Shown here: piece by piece, positions 16,327 through 24,493 of the stretch | Layout: each line of letters begins with the position of its first letter | How positions within the stretch are numbered: the first letter of the stretch is position 1 | Assembly: GCA_964636985.1 (NCBI GenBank) | Contig: CAZWSX010000043.1 | Span: 1-43,811 of the forward strand | Direction: 5' to 3' | Origin: CAZWSX01 sp964636985 | Lineage (GTDB): Bacteria; Planctomycetota; Planctomycetia; Pirellulales; Pirellulaceae | DNA length: 43,811 bases | Translations under genes and position numbers: made by a program | The notes under the pieces: model-generated | Databases searched by the model: none | The model's input: only the letters and a program-made list of their open reading frames with translations | What the model was told of the DNA's origin: nothing

Positions 16327-16743
16327 ATGATCGGCGATCTTTGGCTCAATCTCCCAGTTAAGGATGTCGCGAAAGCGAAAGCGTTTTTCACGGCGATTGG
16401 GTTTGCGCCCAATCCGGGCCCGGGCAATAGCGACCACTCGGCCAGCTTCGCGATTGGCACGAAGAAGGTGATCCTGATGCTGTTTGAAGAATCGGTCTTC
16501 CGACACATTGCGAGGGCCTCGATTCCGCACGCGGCGGATGCGGCCGAGGTGTTGATTTCGCTTGGCGCCGACAGCCGGCAATTTGTTGATGAAATCGCCG
16601 ACAAAGCCGCCAAGGCGGGCGGCGATGTTTTTGCACAGCCGGAGGTCGTTCAAGGCTGGATGTACGGGTGCGGCTTTACCGATCTGGACGGTCACCGCTG
16701 GAACGTCCTGTTCATGGACCCCGCGCAGATGCCGAAGCATTAG
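16327..16743 (+). CDS. VOC/glyoxalase-like protein (first of a pair)
   Basis: A 138-residue protein with AAGGA about 9 bases before its ATG. It has two beta-alpha-beta-beta-beta halves of the vicinal-oxygen-chelate fold: LWLNLPVKDVAKAKAFFTAIGF at the start and GGFTDLDGHRWNVLFMDP-type ending (here CGFTDLDGHRWNVLFMDP). These PhnB-like members bind small ligands or metals; no substrate can be read. It is 72 bases downstream of the DUF1579 gene and clearly related to the VOC gene at 17857, so the two probably arose by duplication. Confidence 0.88.
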   Translation: MIGDLWLNLPVKDVAKAKAFFTAIGFAPNPGPGNSDHSASFAIGTKKVILMLFEESVFRHIARASIPHAADAAEVLISLGADSRQFVDEIADKAAKAGGDVFAQPEVVQGWMYGCGFTDLDGHRWNVLFMDPAQMPKH

Positions 16744-16828
16744 GCGACATCGAGACCAAGGATTACTTAACATTTCTTGACAACATTGAATTCAACAAAT
16801 CGAATTTAATAGCGCAAAGGATCAACCG

Positions 16829-17716
16829 ATGAAAGTCATGGTCATCGTCAAGGCGTCGCCTGAATCGGAACGCGGCGACCTTCCCAGCCCCGAACTGCTG
16901 ACCGAGATGGGCAAGTACAACGAGGAACTGGTGAAAGCCGGAATCATGCTCGCGGGAGAAGGGCTGCATCCGAGTTCGAAGGGCTACCGCGTTCGCTTCT
17001 CGGGCGCGAATCGCTCGGTTGTGAATGGTCCGTTTGCCGAGACGAAGGAACTCATCGCCGGGTTCTGGCTGTGGCAAGTGAAGTCGATGGAAGACGCGCT
17101 GGCTTGGGTGAAGCGGTGCCCTAATCCCATGTTGAGCGATTCGGAAATCGAAGTCCGGCAAGTTTTCGCGCCGGAGGATTTCGCGCCGGTCGATCCGACG
17201 GGCGAAATCCTGGCCGACGAAGCACGCTTGACGAAAGAGATCGAGAAATACACTCTTCCGCCGCCGCGATTCGAGCAGGGCCGCGCGATGACAGTCGGCG
17301 GGATCAATGGTTACTACACGATGGGGACGCGCTCCGATATTCCGAAGCAGTGGGAGCAATTCTCACCGCAAATCGGCAAAGTGCCGGGACAAATCGGTGC
17401 GGACTCGTATGGCGTTTGCTGGAACTTCAAATCGGACAACGCGTTCGACTACCTGTGCGGAGTGGAAGTCGACAGTGCCGACGAGCTTCCGGCTGGCTAC
17501 ACGACCGTGAAGGTCGAACCGCGCAAGTATGCGGTGTTCAATCACACCAAGCCGATCGGCGCGATCGGCCAAACGCTTGAGGCCATCTTCTGCAAGTGGC
17601 TTCCCAACTCCGGCCTGGAAGGAGCGCAAGCCCCTTGTTTCGAGCGCTACACCAGAGAGTTCAATCCTGCGGGTGCGCCGACGGGTTGCGAGATTTGGGT
17701 CCCGCTCAAAGGTTAG
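16829..17716 (+). CDS. DGPF/YCII domain fused to a GyrI-like (AraC effector-binding) domain
   Basis: A 295-residue protein with AAAGGA about 8 bases before its ATG. Residues about 1-120 are a YCII-related/DGPF domain (MKVMVIVKASPESERG, VVNGPFAETKELIAGFWLWQVKSMEDALAWVKRCP); the DGPF motif reads NGPF. Residues about 135-295 are a GyrI-like/effector-binding beta domain (VGGINGYYTMG, WEQFSPQIGKVPG, GVEVDSADELPAGYTTVKVEPRKYAVFNH, ending CEIWVPLKG), a fold that binds small hydrophobic molecules. DGPF proteins are the usual ECF42 targets. The fusion suggests a ligand-binding role, but that is inference. A TTGACA at 16779 may mark an extra promoter. Confidence 0.87.
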   Translation: MKVMVIVKASPESERGDLPSPELLTEMGKYNEELVKAGIMLAGEGLHPSSKGYRVRFSGANRSVVNGPFAETKELIAGFWLWQVKSMEDALAWVKRCPNPMLSDSEIEVRQVFAPEDFAPVDPTGEILADEARLTKEIEKYTLPPPRFEQGRAMTVGGINGYYTMGTRSDIPKQWEQFSPQIGKVPGQIGADSYGVCWNFKSDNAFDYLCGVEVDSADELPAGYTTVKVEPRKYAVFNHTKPIGAIGQTLEAIFCKWLPNSGLEGAQAPCFERYTREFNPAGAPTGCEIWVPLKG

Positions 17717-17757
17717 CCACGCTCGTCGGAGTGCTCTCCGCGTTGTGGCGAACGCGG
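17716..17757. repeat. Two-hairpin repeat unit, decayed copy
   Basis: Starting at the stop codon of the DGPF fusion gene, the sequence includes CCGCGTT (17738-17744), a 6-base loop and AACGCGG (17751-17757). It is related to the GTAGC-bounded units at 32154 and 34997 (CCGCGTTC/GAACGCGG stem). Confidence 0.5.
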
Positions 17758-17782
17758 CCACCACGACTTTTAGCTGTACGCA

Positions 17783-17807
17783 CACTGGCGTCTTTTGGAC
17801 GCCAGTG
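17783..17807. repeat. Hairpin repeat, family A, single copy
   Basis: CACTGGCGTC, loop TTTTG, GACGCCAGTG form a perfect 10-bp stem. The copy lies between the DGPF fusion gene and the second VOC gene, within the putative ECF42 gene group, where it might lower transcript read-through. Confidence 0.8.
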
Positions 17808-17856
17808 CCACCCGTTGCTTTCAACTAACTGACCCTTTCCGCTGAGGAACCGAGCT

Positions 17857-18270
17857 ATGCAAATGATTTTTGTGAACCTGCCTGTCAAAGACCTGAACAA
17901 GTCGATCGATTTCTTCCGCGGATTGGGCTACAAGTTCAATCCGCAATTCACCGACGAGACGGCCACCAGCATGGTCGTGAGCGATACGATCTACTTCATG
18001 TTGCTGACGGAGGCCAAATTCAAGTCGTTCATTCACGACGAGATTTGCGACACCAAGAAGGCGCGCGAAGCCATCATTTGCCTCAACTGCGAGTCGCGGG
18101 CAGGTGTCGACGAAATGGTCGACAAGGCGATCAAACTCGGCGCCAAATCGCATGGCGATCCGGATGACTACGGCTTCATGTACTCGCGGTCGTTCTATGA
18201 CCTGGACGGGCACGCCTGGAATTACATCTACATGGACCCGAGCTTTGTGAAGCCGGTGGAGCTGGTTTAG
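17857..18270 (+). CDS. VOC/glyoxalase-like protein (second of a pair)
   Basis: A 137-residue protein with GAGG about 10 bases before its ATG. It reads MQMIFVNLPVKDLNKSIDFF at the start and FYDLDGHAWNYIYMDPSF near the end, the two halves of a VOC fold of the PhnB-like type. The same LPVKD and LDGHxWN landmarks occur in the protein encoded at 16327. Residues about 75-90 hold two cysteines (ICLNC). The ligand is unknown. It is last in the DUF1579-VOC-DGPF-VOC series and is separated from the previous gene by hairpin repeats. Confidence 0.88.
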   Translation: MQMIFVNLPVKDLNKSIDFFRGLGYKFNPQFTDETATSMVVSDTIYFMLLTEAKFKSFIHDEICDTKKAREAIICLNCESRAGVDEMVDKAIKLGAKSHGDPDDYGFMYSRSFYDLDGHAWNYIYMDPSFVKPVELV

Positions 18271-18311
18271 GCTTCAGGCTTCAGGCAGCGAACAACGCAA
18301 GGCAAGACGAG

Positions 18312-19553
18312 TTACGGTAGTCGTAGTTTCTTTTTGGCGTCGCGCACGGCTTCGACGAGTTGCGCGACGTCTTCGTCGGTGTTGTAGAGGTAGAAGCTGG
18401 CGCGGTTGCTGATCTGCACGCCGAGTCGCTGGTGCAGGGGCATGGTGCAGTGGTGGCCGATGCGGATGGCCACGCCGCGATGGTCGAGGACCATGTTCAC
18501 GTCGGAGGGATGGCCTCCTTCGACGACGAAACTCACGATGCCCGCCTTCTTGTCAGGCGACGGGCCGAGGAAGCGGATGCCTTTCAATTCTTCCAGACCG
18601 CGATGCGCGGCAGCGGCCAGGCGTTGTTCGTGCGCGCGGATGTTTTCAAGGCCGAGCTGTTCGATGTAGTCGATCGCGGCCGTGAGGCCGAATGCTTCGA
18701 CGATGGGCGGCGTGCCGGCTTCGAATTTGGCCGGCAGCATCGCTGTGGTGAACGTCTCGGGCGTGACGGTGCGGATCATGTTGCCGCCACCCAGGAACGG
18801 CGGCATCGTTTCGAGCAATTCCTCGCGTCCATATAGCGCGCCGATGCCGGTTGGCCCGAGCAACTTGTGCGCGCTGAAGGCGAGGAAGTCGCAGCCGATG
18901 GTTTGCACATCGAGCGGCTCGTGCGGTGCTGCTTGGGCGGCATCGATGAAGGTCGTGATTCCCAGGCTTTTCGCCTTGCGGCACAGATCGGCGATCGGGT
19001 TGATCGTCCCCAGCACGTTAGAGACGGCGGCGAAGGCGAAGAGTTTGGTTCGCGGTGAGAGGTATTCGTCGAGCAGATCGAGCCGCAATTGGCCGTGATC
19101 GTCGATGGGGAGCATGCGAACCTTTGCTCCGACGCGCGCGGCTAGTTGCTGCCACGGGACGACGTTGGCGTGGTGCTCCATTTCGGTGATCAGGATTTCG
19201 TCGCCATGCTTCAGGTTGGCATCGCCCCAGCTGCGGGCGACCAGGTTCACCCCTGCCGTGCAGCCCGAGGTAAAGACGATTTCGTTGGCGCTGGTGGCGT
19301 TAAGCAAGCGGCGGACCGTTTCGCGGGCTTCCTCGTACTTGCCGGTGGCGGCGTCGCTGAGATAGTGGCTGCCGCGGTGGACGTTGGCGTTATAGGTTTC
19401 GTAGCCTTCGACGATCGCTTCGATGACTTGCCGCGGCTTTTGCGTAGTGGCCGCGTTGTCCAGGTAGACCAGCCGCTTGGTGCCGTGTACCGGCTTGGCG
19501 AGGATCGGAAAATCGGCCTTCAGTTTTTCAGCGTCGAACTGGGGAGAGTTCAT
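18312..19553 (-). CDS. sufS: Cysteine desulfurase SufS
   Basis: A 413-residue PLP enzyme that removes sulfur from L-cysteine for Fe-S cluster assembly. The open frame continues upstream to a TTG at 19592, but MNSPQFDAEKLKADFP is the usual SufS beginning, so 19553 is used; no clear ribosome-binding site supports either. Landmarks: YLDNAATTQKP, NVHRGSHYLS, TEMEHHANVVPWQ, the PLP-lysine stretch FSAHKLLGPTGIGALYG, and the SufS-type active cysteine in RIGHHCTMPLHQRLG. No sufBCD or sufU/E lies in the window, so the partner genes are elsewhere. It converges with the VOC gene across 41 bp holding a short GGCTTCA duplication. Confidence 0.95.
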   Translation of the reverse strand: MNSPQFDAEKLKADFPILAKPVHGTKRLVYLDNAATTQKPRQVIEAIVEGYETYNANVHRGSHYLSDAATGKYEEARETVRRLLNATSANEIVFTSGCTAGVNLVARSWGDANLKHGDEILITEMEHHANVVPWQQLAARVGAKVRMLPIDDHGQLRLDLLDEYLSPRTKLFAFAAVSNVLGTINPIADLCRKAKSLGITTFIDAAQAAPHEPLDVQTIGCDFLAFSAHKLLGPTGIGALYGREELLETMPPFLGGGNMIRTVTPETFTTAMLPAKFEAGTPPIVEAFGLTAAIDYIEQLGLENIRAHEQRLAAAAHRGLEELKGIRFLGPSPDKKAGIVSFVVEGGHPSDVNMVLDHRGVAIRIGHHCTMPLHQRLGVQISNRASFYLYNTDEDVAQLVEAVRDAKKKLRLP

Positions 19554-19661
19554 CACACACATCAGAGGCGAAACGCCCGTCGAAAGAATCAACAGCTCTT
19601 GAGCAGCGAGGAAAAGTCTCCCCGGTATTGAAGCATAGACCCGCCTTGGAGAATCGACAAC

Positions 19662-21092
19662 CTACCGCGTCAGCCATCGCATCAGCCAACTAGGGGACAG
19701 TTCGGGGATCGGCTTGGGCAACGGCCGCCGGTACGCTCGCTGGATCACACTCGCCGCAAGCTTGCCGCTACGAATGGCCCCTTCCATGGTGGCGGGCCAG
19801 CCGGTGGCCGTCCAATCGCCTGCCAGAACCAAACCGCGCACGGGTGTTGCTTGATGGGGAATGATCGCCATCGCCGCCGGCGTGGGGCTGTAGACCGCTT
19901 CGGGCTGATGAACGACGCGCGAGGCCAGCAGCTTGAGCGAATCCCCTCGCGGCGAAAGCTGGCGGACTTCGCGCTCGACTTCGGCGATGAGCCCGTCGCG
20001 ATCGCGTCCCAATAGTTTGCGCGAGGCGCTCACGATCGACTGTACGTGATACCAGGTGCTGCCATCGTCGCGCGTCATTGGGCGGAGGAAGAACCACTGG
20101 GACAATTTGCCGACGAGTGCCATCTGATCCAGGTCGAACGGCCGCTGGTCGAACCAGAGGTGGATCGATGAGATGGCGGAGGGTTCCAGCGCATCGAGAC
20201 GTTCGGCAATCGGCCTTGTCGCTTCCATGGGACGAAGAAGCTCTGCTGCCTTGCGCCAAGGGATGGCGACCACCACCGCGCGGGCGGGCTGGAAGCCGCT
20301 TCCCGTTTCGACGCCAACGATGCGATTCTTTTGAACGATTAGTTTTTGCACGGCGGACTTGCGGACGATCTCGACTCCTCGCTTTTGGAGGGCTGGAACG
20401 AAGTGGTCTTCGTACAACGAATCGAACGAACGCGTCGGGACGAGGACGTGATACGCCTGCGGGTGCCCGGCGAAGCCTTCGACGAAGACTTTGCGTCCCA
20501 TAGAGAGCGCGGCGCGATCGAGCGTTTCTCCCAGCGCGCTGACGAGCACGAGCGACCAGAAGCGATCCATCACGCGCGGCGGCTGGCCGATTCTCGCCAG
20601 CCAGCCTTGCATGGTCATGTTGGCCAGTTGTCCGGTATTGCATTCCGCGGACGAGAGTCGCAGCAACTTCCAAACGCCGAGAGCGGCGGCGCGGCGCTCG
20701 CTGACCGAGAGGAACTTGAGCCCCTGAAAAGCCATGCCTAAGTGGAGCGGGGCGGGCAACCAGGTCGAACCGGCGAAGTCGGTGCGAGTTCCTGTTTCGT
20801 CGACGAAGTGGATCACCTTCTCGCGGCGGAAGAAATCGCTCGCGCCGATGCGGTCGCACAGTTCGATCGTGTGCGTGCAGGCTCCCATGGCGACGTGCTG
20901 GCACAGGTCGACGGCGTCGGTGGAGGAGTCGTCTTCGAAGGAGCTTGCGCGGCCGCCGAGCTTTTGCCGGGCTTCCAAGAGCGTGACGGGCCAGCCGCCT
21001 TCGGCCAACTCCAGCGCAGCTGTTAGCCCAGCCAAGCCGCCACCGATAACGACCACGCGTTTTGATTTGGGTGACGGTGGAGTGGATGTCAC
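19662..21092 (-). CDS. hpnE: Hydroxysqualene dehydroxylase / squalene-associated FAD-dependent oxidoreductase
   Basis: A 476-residue FAD amine-oxidase-fold enzyme. The N-terminal dinucleotide-binding motif is VVVIGGGLAGLTAALELAEGGWPVTLLEARQKLGGRASSF. DLCQHVAMGACTHTIEL follows, as in HpnE proteins, and the C-terminal FAD segment reads GLVLAGDWTATGWPATMEGAIRSGKLAA. HpnE converts hydroxysqualene to squalene in the HpnCDE route to hopanoids. Related phytoene-desaturase-like enzymes share the fold, so the exact reaction is inferred. HpnC and HpnD are not seen in the window. The gene starts 64 bp from a ThrLys-free repeat-rich gap that follows the ECF sigma gene on the same strand. Confidence 0.87.
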   Translation of the reverse strand: MTSTPPSPKSKRVVVIGGGLAGLTAALELAEGGWPVTLLEARQKLGGRASSFEDDSSTDAVDLCQHVAMGACTHTIELCDRIGASDFFRREKVIHFVDETGTRTDFAGSTWLPAPLHLGMAFQGLKFLSVSERRAAALGVWKLLRLSSAECNTGQLANMTMQGWLARIGQPPRVMDRFWSLVLVSALGETLDRAALSMGRKVFVEGFAGHPQAYHVLVPTRSFDSLYEDHFVPALQKRGVEIVRKSAVQKLIVQKNRIVGVETGSGFQPARAVVVAIPWRKAAELLRPMEATRPIAERLDALEPSAISSIHLWFDQRPFDLDQMALVGKLSQWFFLRPMTRDDGSTWYHVQSIVSASRKLLGRDRDGLIAEVEREVRQLSPRGDSLKLLASRVVHQPEAVYSPTPAAMAIIPHQATPVRGLVLAGDWTATGWPATMEGAIRSGKLAASVIQRAYRRPLPKPIPELSPSWLMRWLTR

Positions 21093-21150
21093 GAGAGAAG
21101 ACCAACTAGGGCATCGCGGCTAGGGAGCCACGATTGTAGCGTCGGGGTGG

Positions 21151-21216
21151 CACTGGCGTCCTAAAGACGCCAGTGTGAATTGCCGTACACCCACTGGCGT
21201 CTTGTGGACGCCAGTG
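21151..21216. repeat. Paired hairpin repeats, family A
   Basis: Two perfect 10-bp hairpins CACTGGCGTC/GACGCCAGTG lie at 21151-21175 (loop CTAAA) and 21192-21216 (loop TTGTG), 41 bp apart. The pair starts 12 bases past the stop of the minus-strand sigma gene (21229). The arrangement mirrors the pair at 145-209. Confidence 0.88.
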
Positions 21217-21228
21217 CCACACAACCTA

Positions 21229-21882
21229 CTACTCCCGATACGGCGGCACGAAGTTGCTGTCGTCGCCGAGGATGTCTTGTAGTTTTTTGACGGCTCGGCT
21301 CAGCATCACGCGGATGGCGGCGTCGCTTTTGCCTAGGCGTTCGGCGATGTCTTTGGAGGGCATGTTTTCGACGTAGCGAAGATGAATCGCTTCGCGCATT
21401 TCGGGTTGCAGCTTGTCGACGGCGTCGGCGAGCTGGTGTTCGCGGGCTTGGCGCGAGTAGGCGGCGCTGGGGGACGTCATGCTCACGGCCAGCATTTGGA
21501 CCAGGCCGGCGGGTCGCGAGGAGTCGCCGCCGCCAGACGAGCCGCCGCCTTGCAGCGAGACTTCGCGTCCGGCGTCGCGCTTTTGGGCTTGGAAGTAGTG
21601 GCGGTGGAGGTCGATGATTTTTCGCTCGGCCACCTGGCACAACCAGGAGAATGCGTGCGACCGGTCGAGAGTCGAGTTGGCCGAAACGCGGACGACCTCG
21701 GTGAGGACTTCTTGCAACACGTCGTCGGGTTCCAACTTGGAGCGCAATTTGGCACCCAGTTGGCGATCGATAAACGCTAGCAATTTGCCACGATGCTCTT
21801 CGAACAATGTCTCGACACCGACGTCGTTTGCAGCATCGTCCTTGGCGGCTTCGTCATTAGGGGTGTTGGTTTCGTCCGACAT
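21229..21882 (-). CDS. ECF-type RNA polymerase sigma factor, kinase-associated type
   Basis: A 217-residue sigma-70 family protein. ATG 21882 (MSDETNTPNDEAAKDD) with GAGG about 7 bases upstream is preferred to the 19-residue longer form. After an acidic tail, region sigma2 covers about residues 25-95 (LEPDDVLQEVLTEVVR, FSWLCQVAERKIIDLHRHYF). A Gly/Ser-rich linker follows. Region sigma4 covers about 150-205 (LQPEMREAIHLRYVENMPSKDIAERLGKSDAAIRVMLSRAVKKLQ). It is divergent from a Ser/Thr kinase gene 165 bp away, a pairing recurrent in planctomycetes, where the kinase probably controls the sigma factor by phosphorylation. No anti-sigma gene is seen. Confidence 0.92.
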   Translation of the reverse strand: MSDETNTPNDEAAKDDAANDVGVETLFEEHRGKLLAFIDRQLGAKLRSKLEPDDVLQEVLTEVVRVSANSTLDRSHAFSWLCQVAERKIIDLHRHYFQAQKRDAGREVSLQGGGSSGGGDSSRPAGLVQMLAVSMTSPSAAYSRQAREHQLADAVDKLQPEMREAIHLRYVENMPSKDIAERLGKSDAAIRVMLSRAVKKLQDILGDDSNFVPPYRE

Positions 21883-22047
21883 GGCGAACCTCGGCAAATG
21901 CGGCGTAGACTTAACGAACGGGGCAAGACTCCCAATCATAGCGGGGGAGACAGGCCCATGTTACAAAAGCAGTTTGGACTACGTCGTAAAGTAGACAGGC
22001 ACCCCCTTTAGTCTCCCGCGCTCTTAACGCTTCCTGGACGAACCATC

Positions 22048-24399
22048 GTGGCCGACGAATCGTCCGACACCCAACCCTCAGATTCGCCCGAGCACGAGTC
22101 GGAACGCTCCGATTCAGCTGTGCCGGCGCCTAGCATGCCGTCGGCCTCGGCGATCGACGTGACGACAGGCGTGTGGGACGAGGTTTCCCGGCGGCTCGAC
22201 CTGTTTCTGGCCGCCTGGGACAACGACTCCCCACCCCAACTGGGGGACTTTTTGCCGGAGCGGCCCCTCGGTCTGCGAAGGATTGTTGGGCGAGAACTTC
22301 TGAAAGCCGACATGGAAGCCCGACAGCAGCGCGGGCTGGCGTTCCGGTTGGAGGATTATCTCGAGCGGTTGCCTGAGCTGCGCGACAAAGACGTGGCGCC
22401 GATCGATTTAATTTACGAGGAGTTTCACCTTCGCCGCAGCGGGGGCGAGTCGGTCGAGTTGACCGAATACAAGCAGCGCTTCCCGCAACAGTTCCAAGCG
22501 CTTCGTCGGCTGTTGGGGAACGGCGACACGACGAGTGCCAGCCACCTCGGACGGCACTCGCTCAAGGAGATCGCCGCCGGGCAAACGCTTAGCGATCTCG
22601 ACTTGCTGGTGGAACTGGGCAAAGGGGCGTTTGCCAAAGTCTTCTCGGCATATCAAGCAACGATGCATCGCGTCGTGGCGGTGAAGATCTCGGCCGAGAT
22701 GGGGGCCGAGCCGAAGTTGCTCTCGAACTTGAATCACGAAGCGATCGTCCGCGTTTACGACCAGCGGACGTTGCCTGATCGCAAGCTGCGGTTGCTCTTA
22801 ATGGAGCTTGCTCCCGGCGGGACGCTATCGGCTGTGGTCTCGCGCGTGAACGTCCTGCAAAAGAACAATCGCAAACCGACAGGCGAGGTGCTGGTCGATG
22901 CCATCGACGAGGCGATGACCAAAGCGGGGCAGCGCTCCGATCCCCGCGCGCAGTGGCGGCGGCGCCTGATGCACAAGCCGTGGGCACAAGTGGTGGCGCA
23001 GCTGGGCGCTCAACTTGCGAGCGGTTTGAACTACGTGCACACGCGCGGGATCTTTCACCGCGACGTCAAGCCGGCCAACATTTTGCTGTCGACTGAAGGC
23101 CGCCCGATGTTGGCCGACTTCAATGTCGGCTGCTCGGGCGCGATCGAAGGGGCCGAAGCCGAAGCGCAGTTCGGGGGTTCGGCGGCCTACATGTCGGTCG
23201 AGCATTTGGAGGCCTTCGCCAAGCTGAACGGACGAACGGTCGAGGATCTCGACGGGCGAGCCGACAGCTATTCGCTGGCGATCGTGTTGCTGGAACTGTT
23301 GCACGGGCAACGGCCGTTCTCGGACGACGTTTTCCTGCCGGCTGGCAAGGTTTCGCTGTTTGTCGATCTGGTCGAGCAGCGGCGGGCGTTGCGGATGCAA
23401 CCGTGGCTGCGGATCTCGGCGACCGATCCGATGACCAAGCGGCTGCACACGGTTCTCAAGCAAGCGATGGCGCCGGAACGGGAGAATCGCCACCGCGACG
23501 CCGCGGCGATGGCGTTCGAATTAGAGCTCTGTCAGGATGAAGAGGCATGGTCGCTGTTTCGCATGCAGCACATGGGATGGCGAGGAACAGTGAATCAGTG
23601 GCCAGTGCTCACGCTGCTCGCCATCAATCTTGTGCCTCAAGGGCTTTCGGCGTGCTTTAACTACTATCTCAACTACTATTCCTTTATCGCAGGTAAGCTT
23701 CCGTCGCTCCCTTCGCTGAAGCAAGCTTTTCAAAACGTGCAACTGACGATCAACGGCTTGTCTTTCACCATCGGCATTGCATTAGGCCTCACCTACGCAT
23801 GGCCATTCTTGACGGCCGTGGCGAAAGTGGCGCGCGATGTTGAAGTACCTCCTGCCGCGCTAGAGTTGGGGCGTCATCGAGGTTTGCGTGTCGGTTTGAC
23901 GATTGCGTTAACGTCGGCCTTCCTGTGGATTGTCGCGGGATTCGCATTCCCCATATCGCTGCAATTCTTGGCGCCGGGAACGATGGACGGCAGTGGGTAT
24001 GCGCAATTCATCATTTCGCTTACCGCGTGCGGATTGTTTGCTGCGACTCTTTCGTACATCACAAGCACGATCCTCTCACTCTGGGCGTTCTATCCGCGAC
24101 TGCTGCACACGGCGTCGCCTTCGCGCGAAGAACGCGAGTCGGTCAAGAAGGTGACTTGGTGGTCGAACTGGGCGTTGGGATTGGCGGCATTCGTGCCGTT
24201 GTCTAGCACGTCTTTAGTGATGTTCTTGTCGATTTCGCAGGATAAGCCACCGCCAAAAGTCGTCATGATGCTGATCATCATGGTGGCGGCCAGCTTGGTT
24301 GGGCTTCTGTTGGTATTTGGCGGATACTTCACCATCCGCAAGTATGCGGCCGTCATTCTTCGGACCGGACAGACGGAAGAGAATGGACACGACGAGTAG
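22048..24399 (+). CDS. Membrane-anchored serine/threonine protein kinase
   Basis: A 783-residue protein starting at GTG. Residues 1-180 are an acidic N-terminal part plus a helical region. The kinase domain covers about 185-500: glycine loop ELGKGAFAKVF, VAVKIS lysine near 213, catalytic HRDVKPANILL (Asp near 338) and the metal-binding segment ADFNVG, where the usual DFG reads DFN. A charged insertion lies at about 260-320 between the hinge and the catalytic loop. From about 520 onward there are six or seven hydrophobic segments, so the kinase sits on the cytoplasmic face of a polytopic membrane domain of unknown family. It is divergent from the ECF sigma gene. Confidence 0.92.
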   Translation: MADESSDTQPSDSPEHESERSDSAVPAPSMPSASAIDVTTGVWDEVSRRLDLFLAAWDNDSPPQLGDFLPERPLGLRRIVGRELLKADMEARQQRGLAFRLEDYLERLPELRDKDVAPIDLIYEEFHLRRSGGESVELTEYKQRFPQQFQALRRLLGNGDTTSASHLGRHSLKEIAAGQTLSDLDLLVELGKGAFAKVFSAYQATMHRVVAVKISAEMGAEPKLLSNLNHEAIVRVYDQRTLPDRKLRLLLMELAPGGTLSAVVSRVNVLQKNNRKPTGEVLVDAIDEAMTKAGQRSDPRAQWRRRLMHKPWAQVVAQLGAQLASGLNYVHTRGIFHRDVKPANILLSTEGRPMLADFNVGCSGAIEGAEAEAQFGGSAAYMSVEHLEAFAKLNGRTVEDLDGRADSYSLAIVLLELLHGQRPFSDDVFLPAGKVSLFVDLVEQRRALRMQPWLRISATDPMTKRLHTVLKQAMAPERENRHRDAAAMAFELELCQDEEAWSLFRMQHMGWRGTVNQWPVLTLLAINLVPQGLSACFNYYLNYYSFIAGKLPSLPSLKQAFQNVQLTINGLSFTIGIALGLTYAWPFLTAVAKVARDVEVPPAALELGRHRGLRVGLTIALTSAFLWIVAGFAFPISLQFLAPGTMDGSGYAQFIISLTACGLFAATLSYITSTILSLWAFYPRLLHTASPSREERESVKKVTWWSNWALGLAAFVPLSSTSLVMFLSISQDKPPPKVVMMLIIMVAASLVGLLLVFGGYFTIRKYAAVILRTGQTEENGHDE

Positions 24400-24493
24400 A
24401 AAAGGCGGTTTTTCAAGTCGCCGTGCTGCGTGGCTCCTGATGTATGCTGGAGTGAACCGGGAGATTTTCATTCAGAACGACGGCAGGACTTCG

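Noticed and set aside
19768..21105. 445-codon open frame on the same strand as hpnE, different frame
   Set aside because: It is extremely Arg-rich without domains, while the neighbouring frame encodes a full FAD enzyme.
21941..22019. GCGGGGGAGAC / GTCTCCCGC inverted words between the sigma and kinase genes
   Set aside because: They are about 60 bases apart and imperfect. There is no evidence beyond GC-rich composition.
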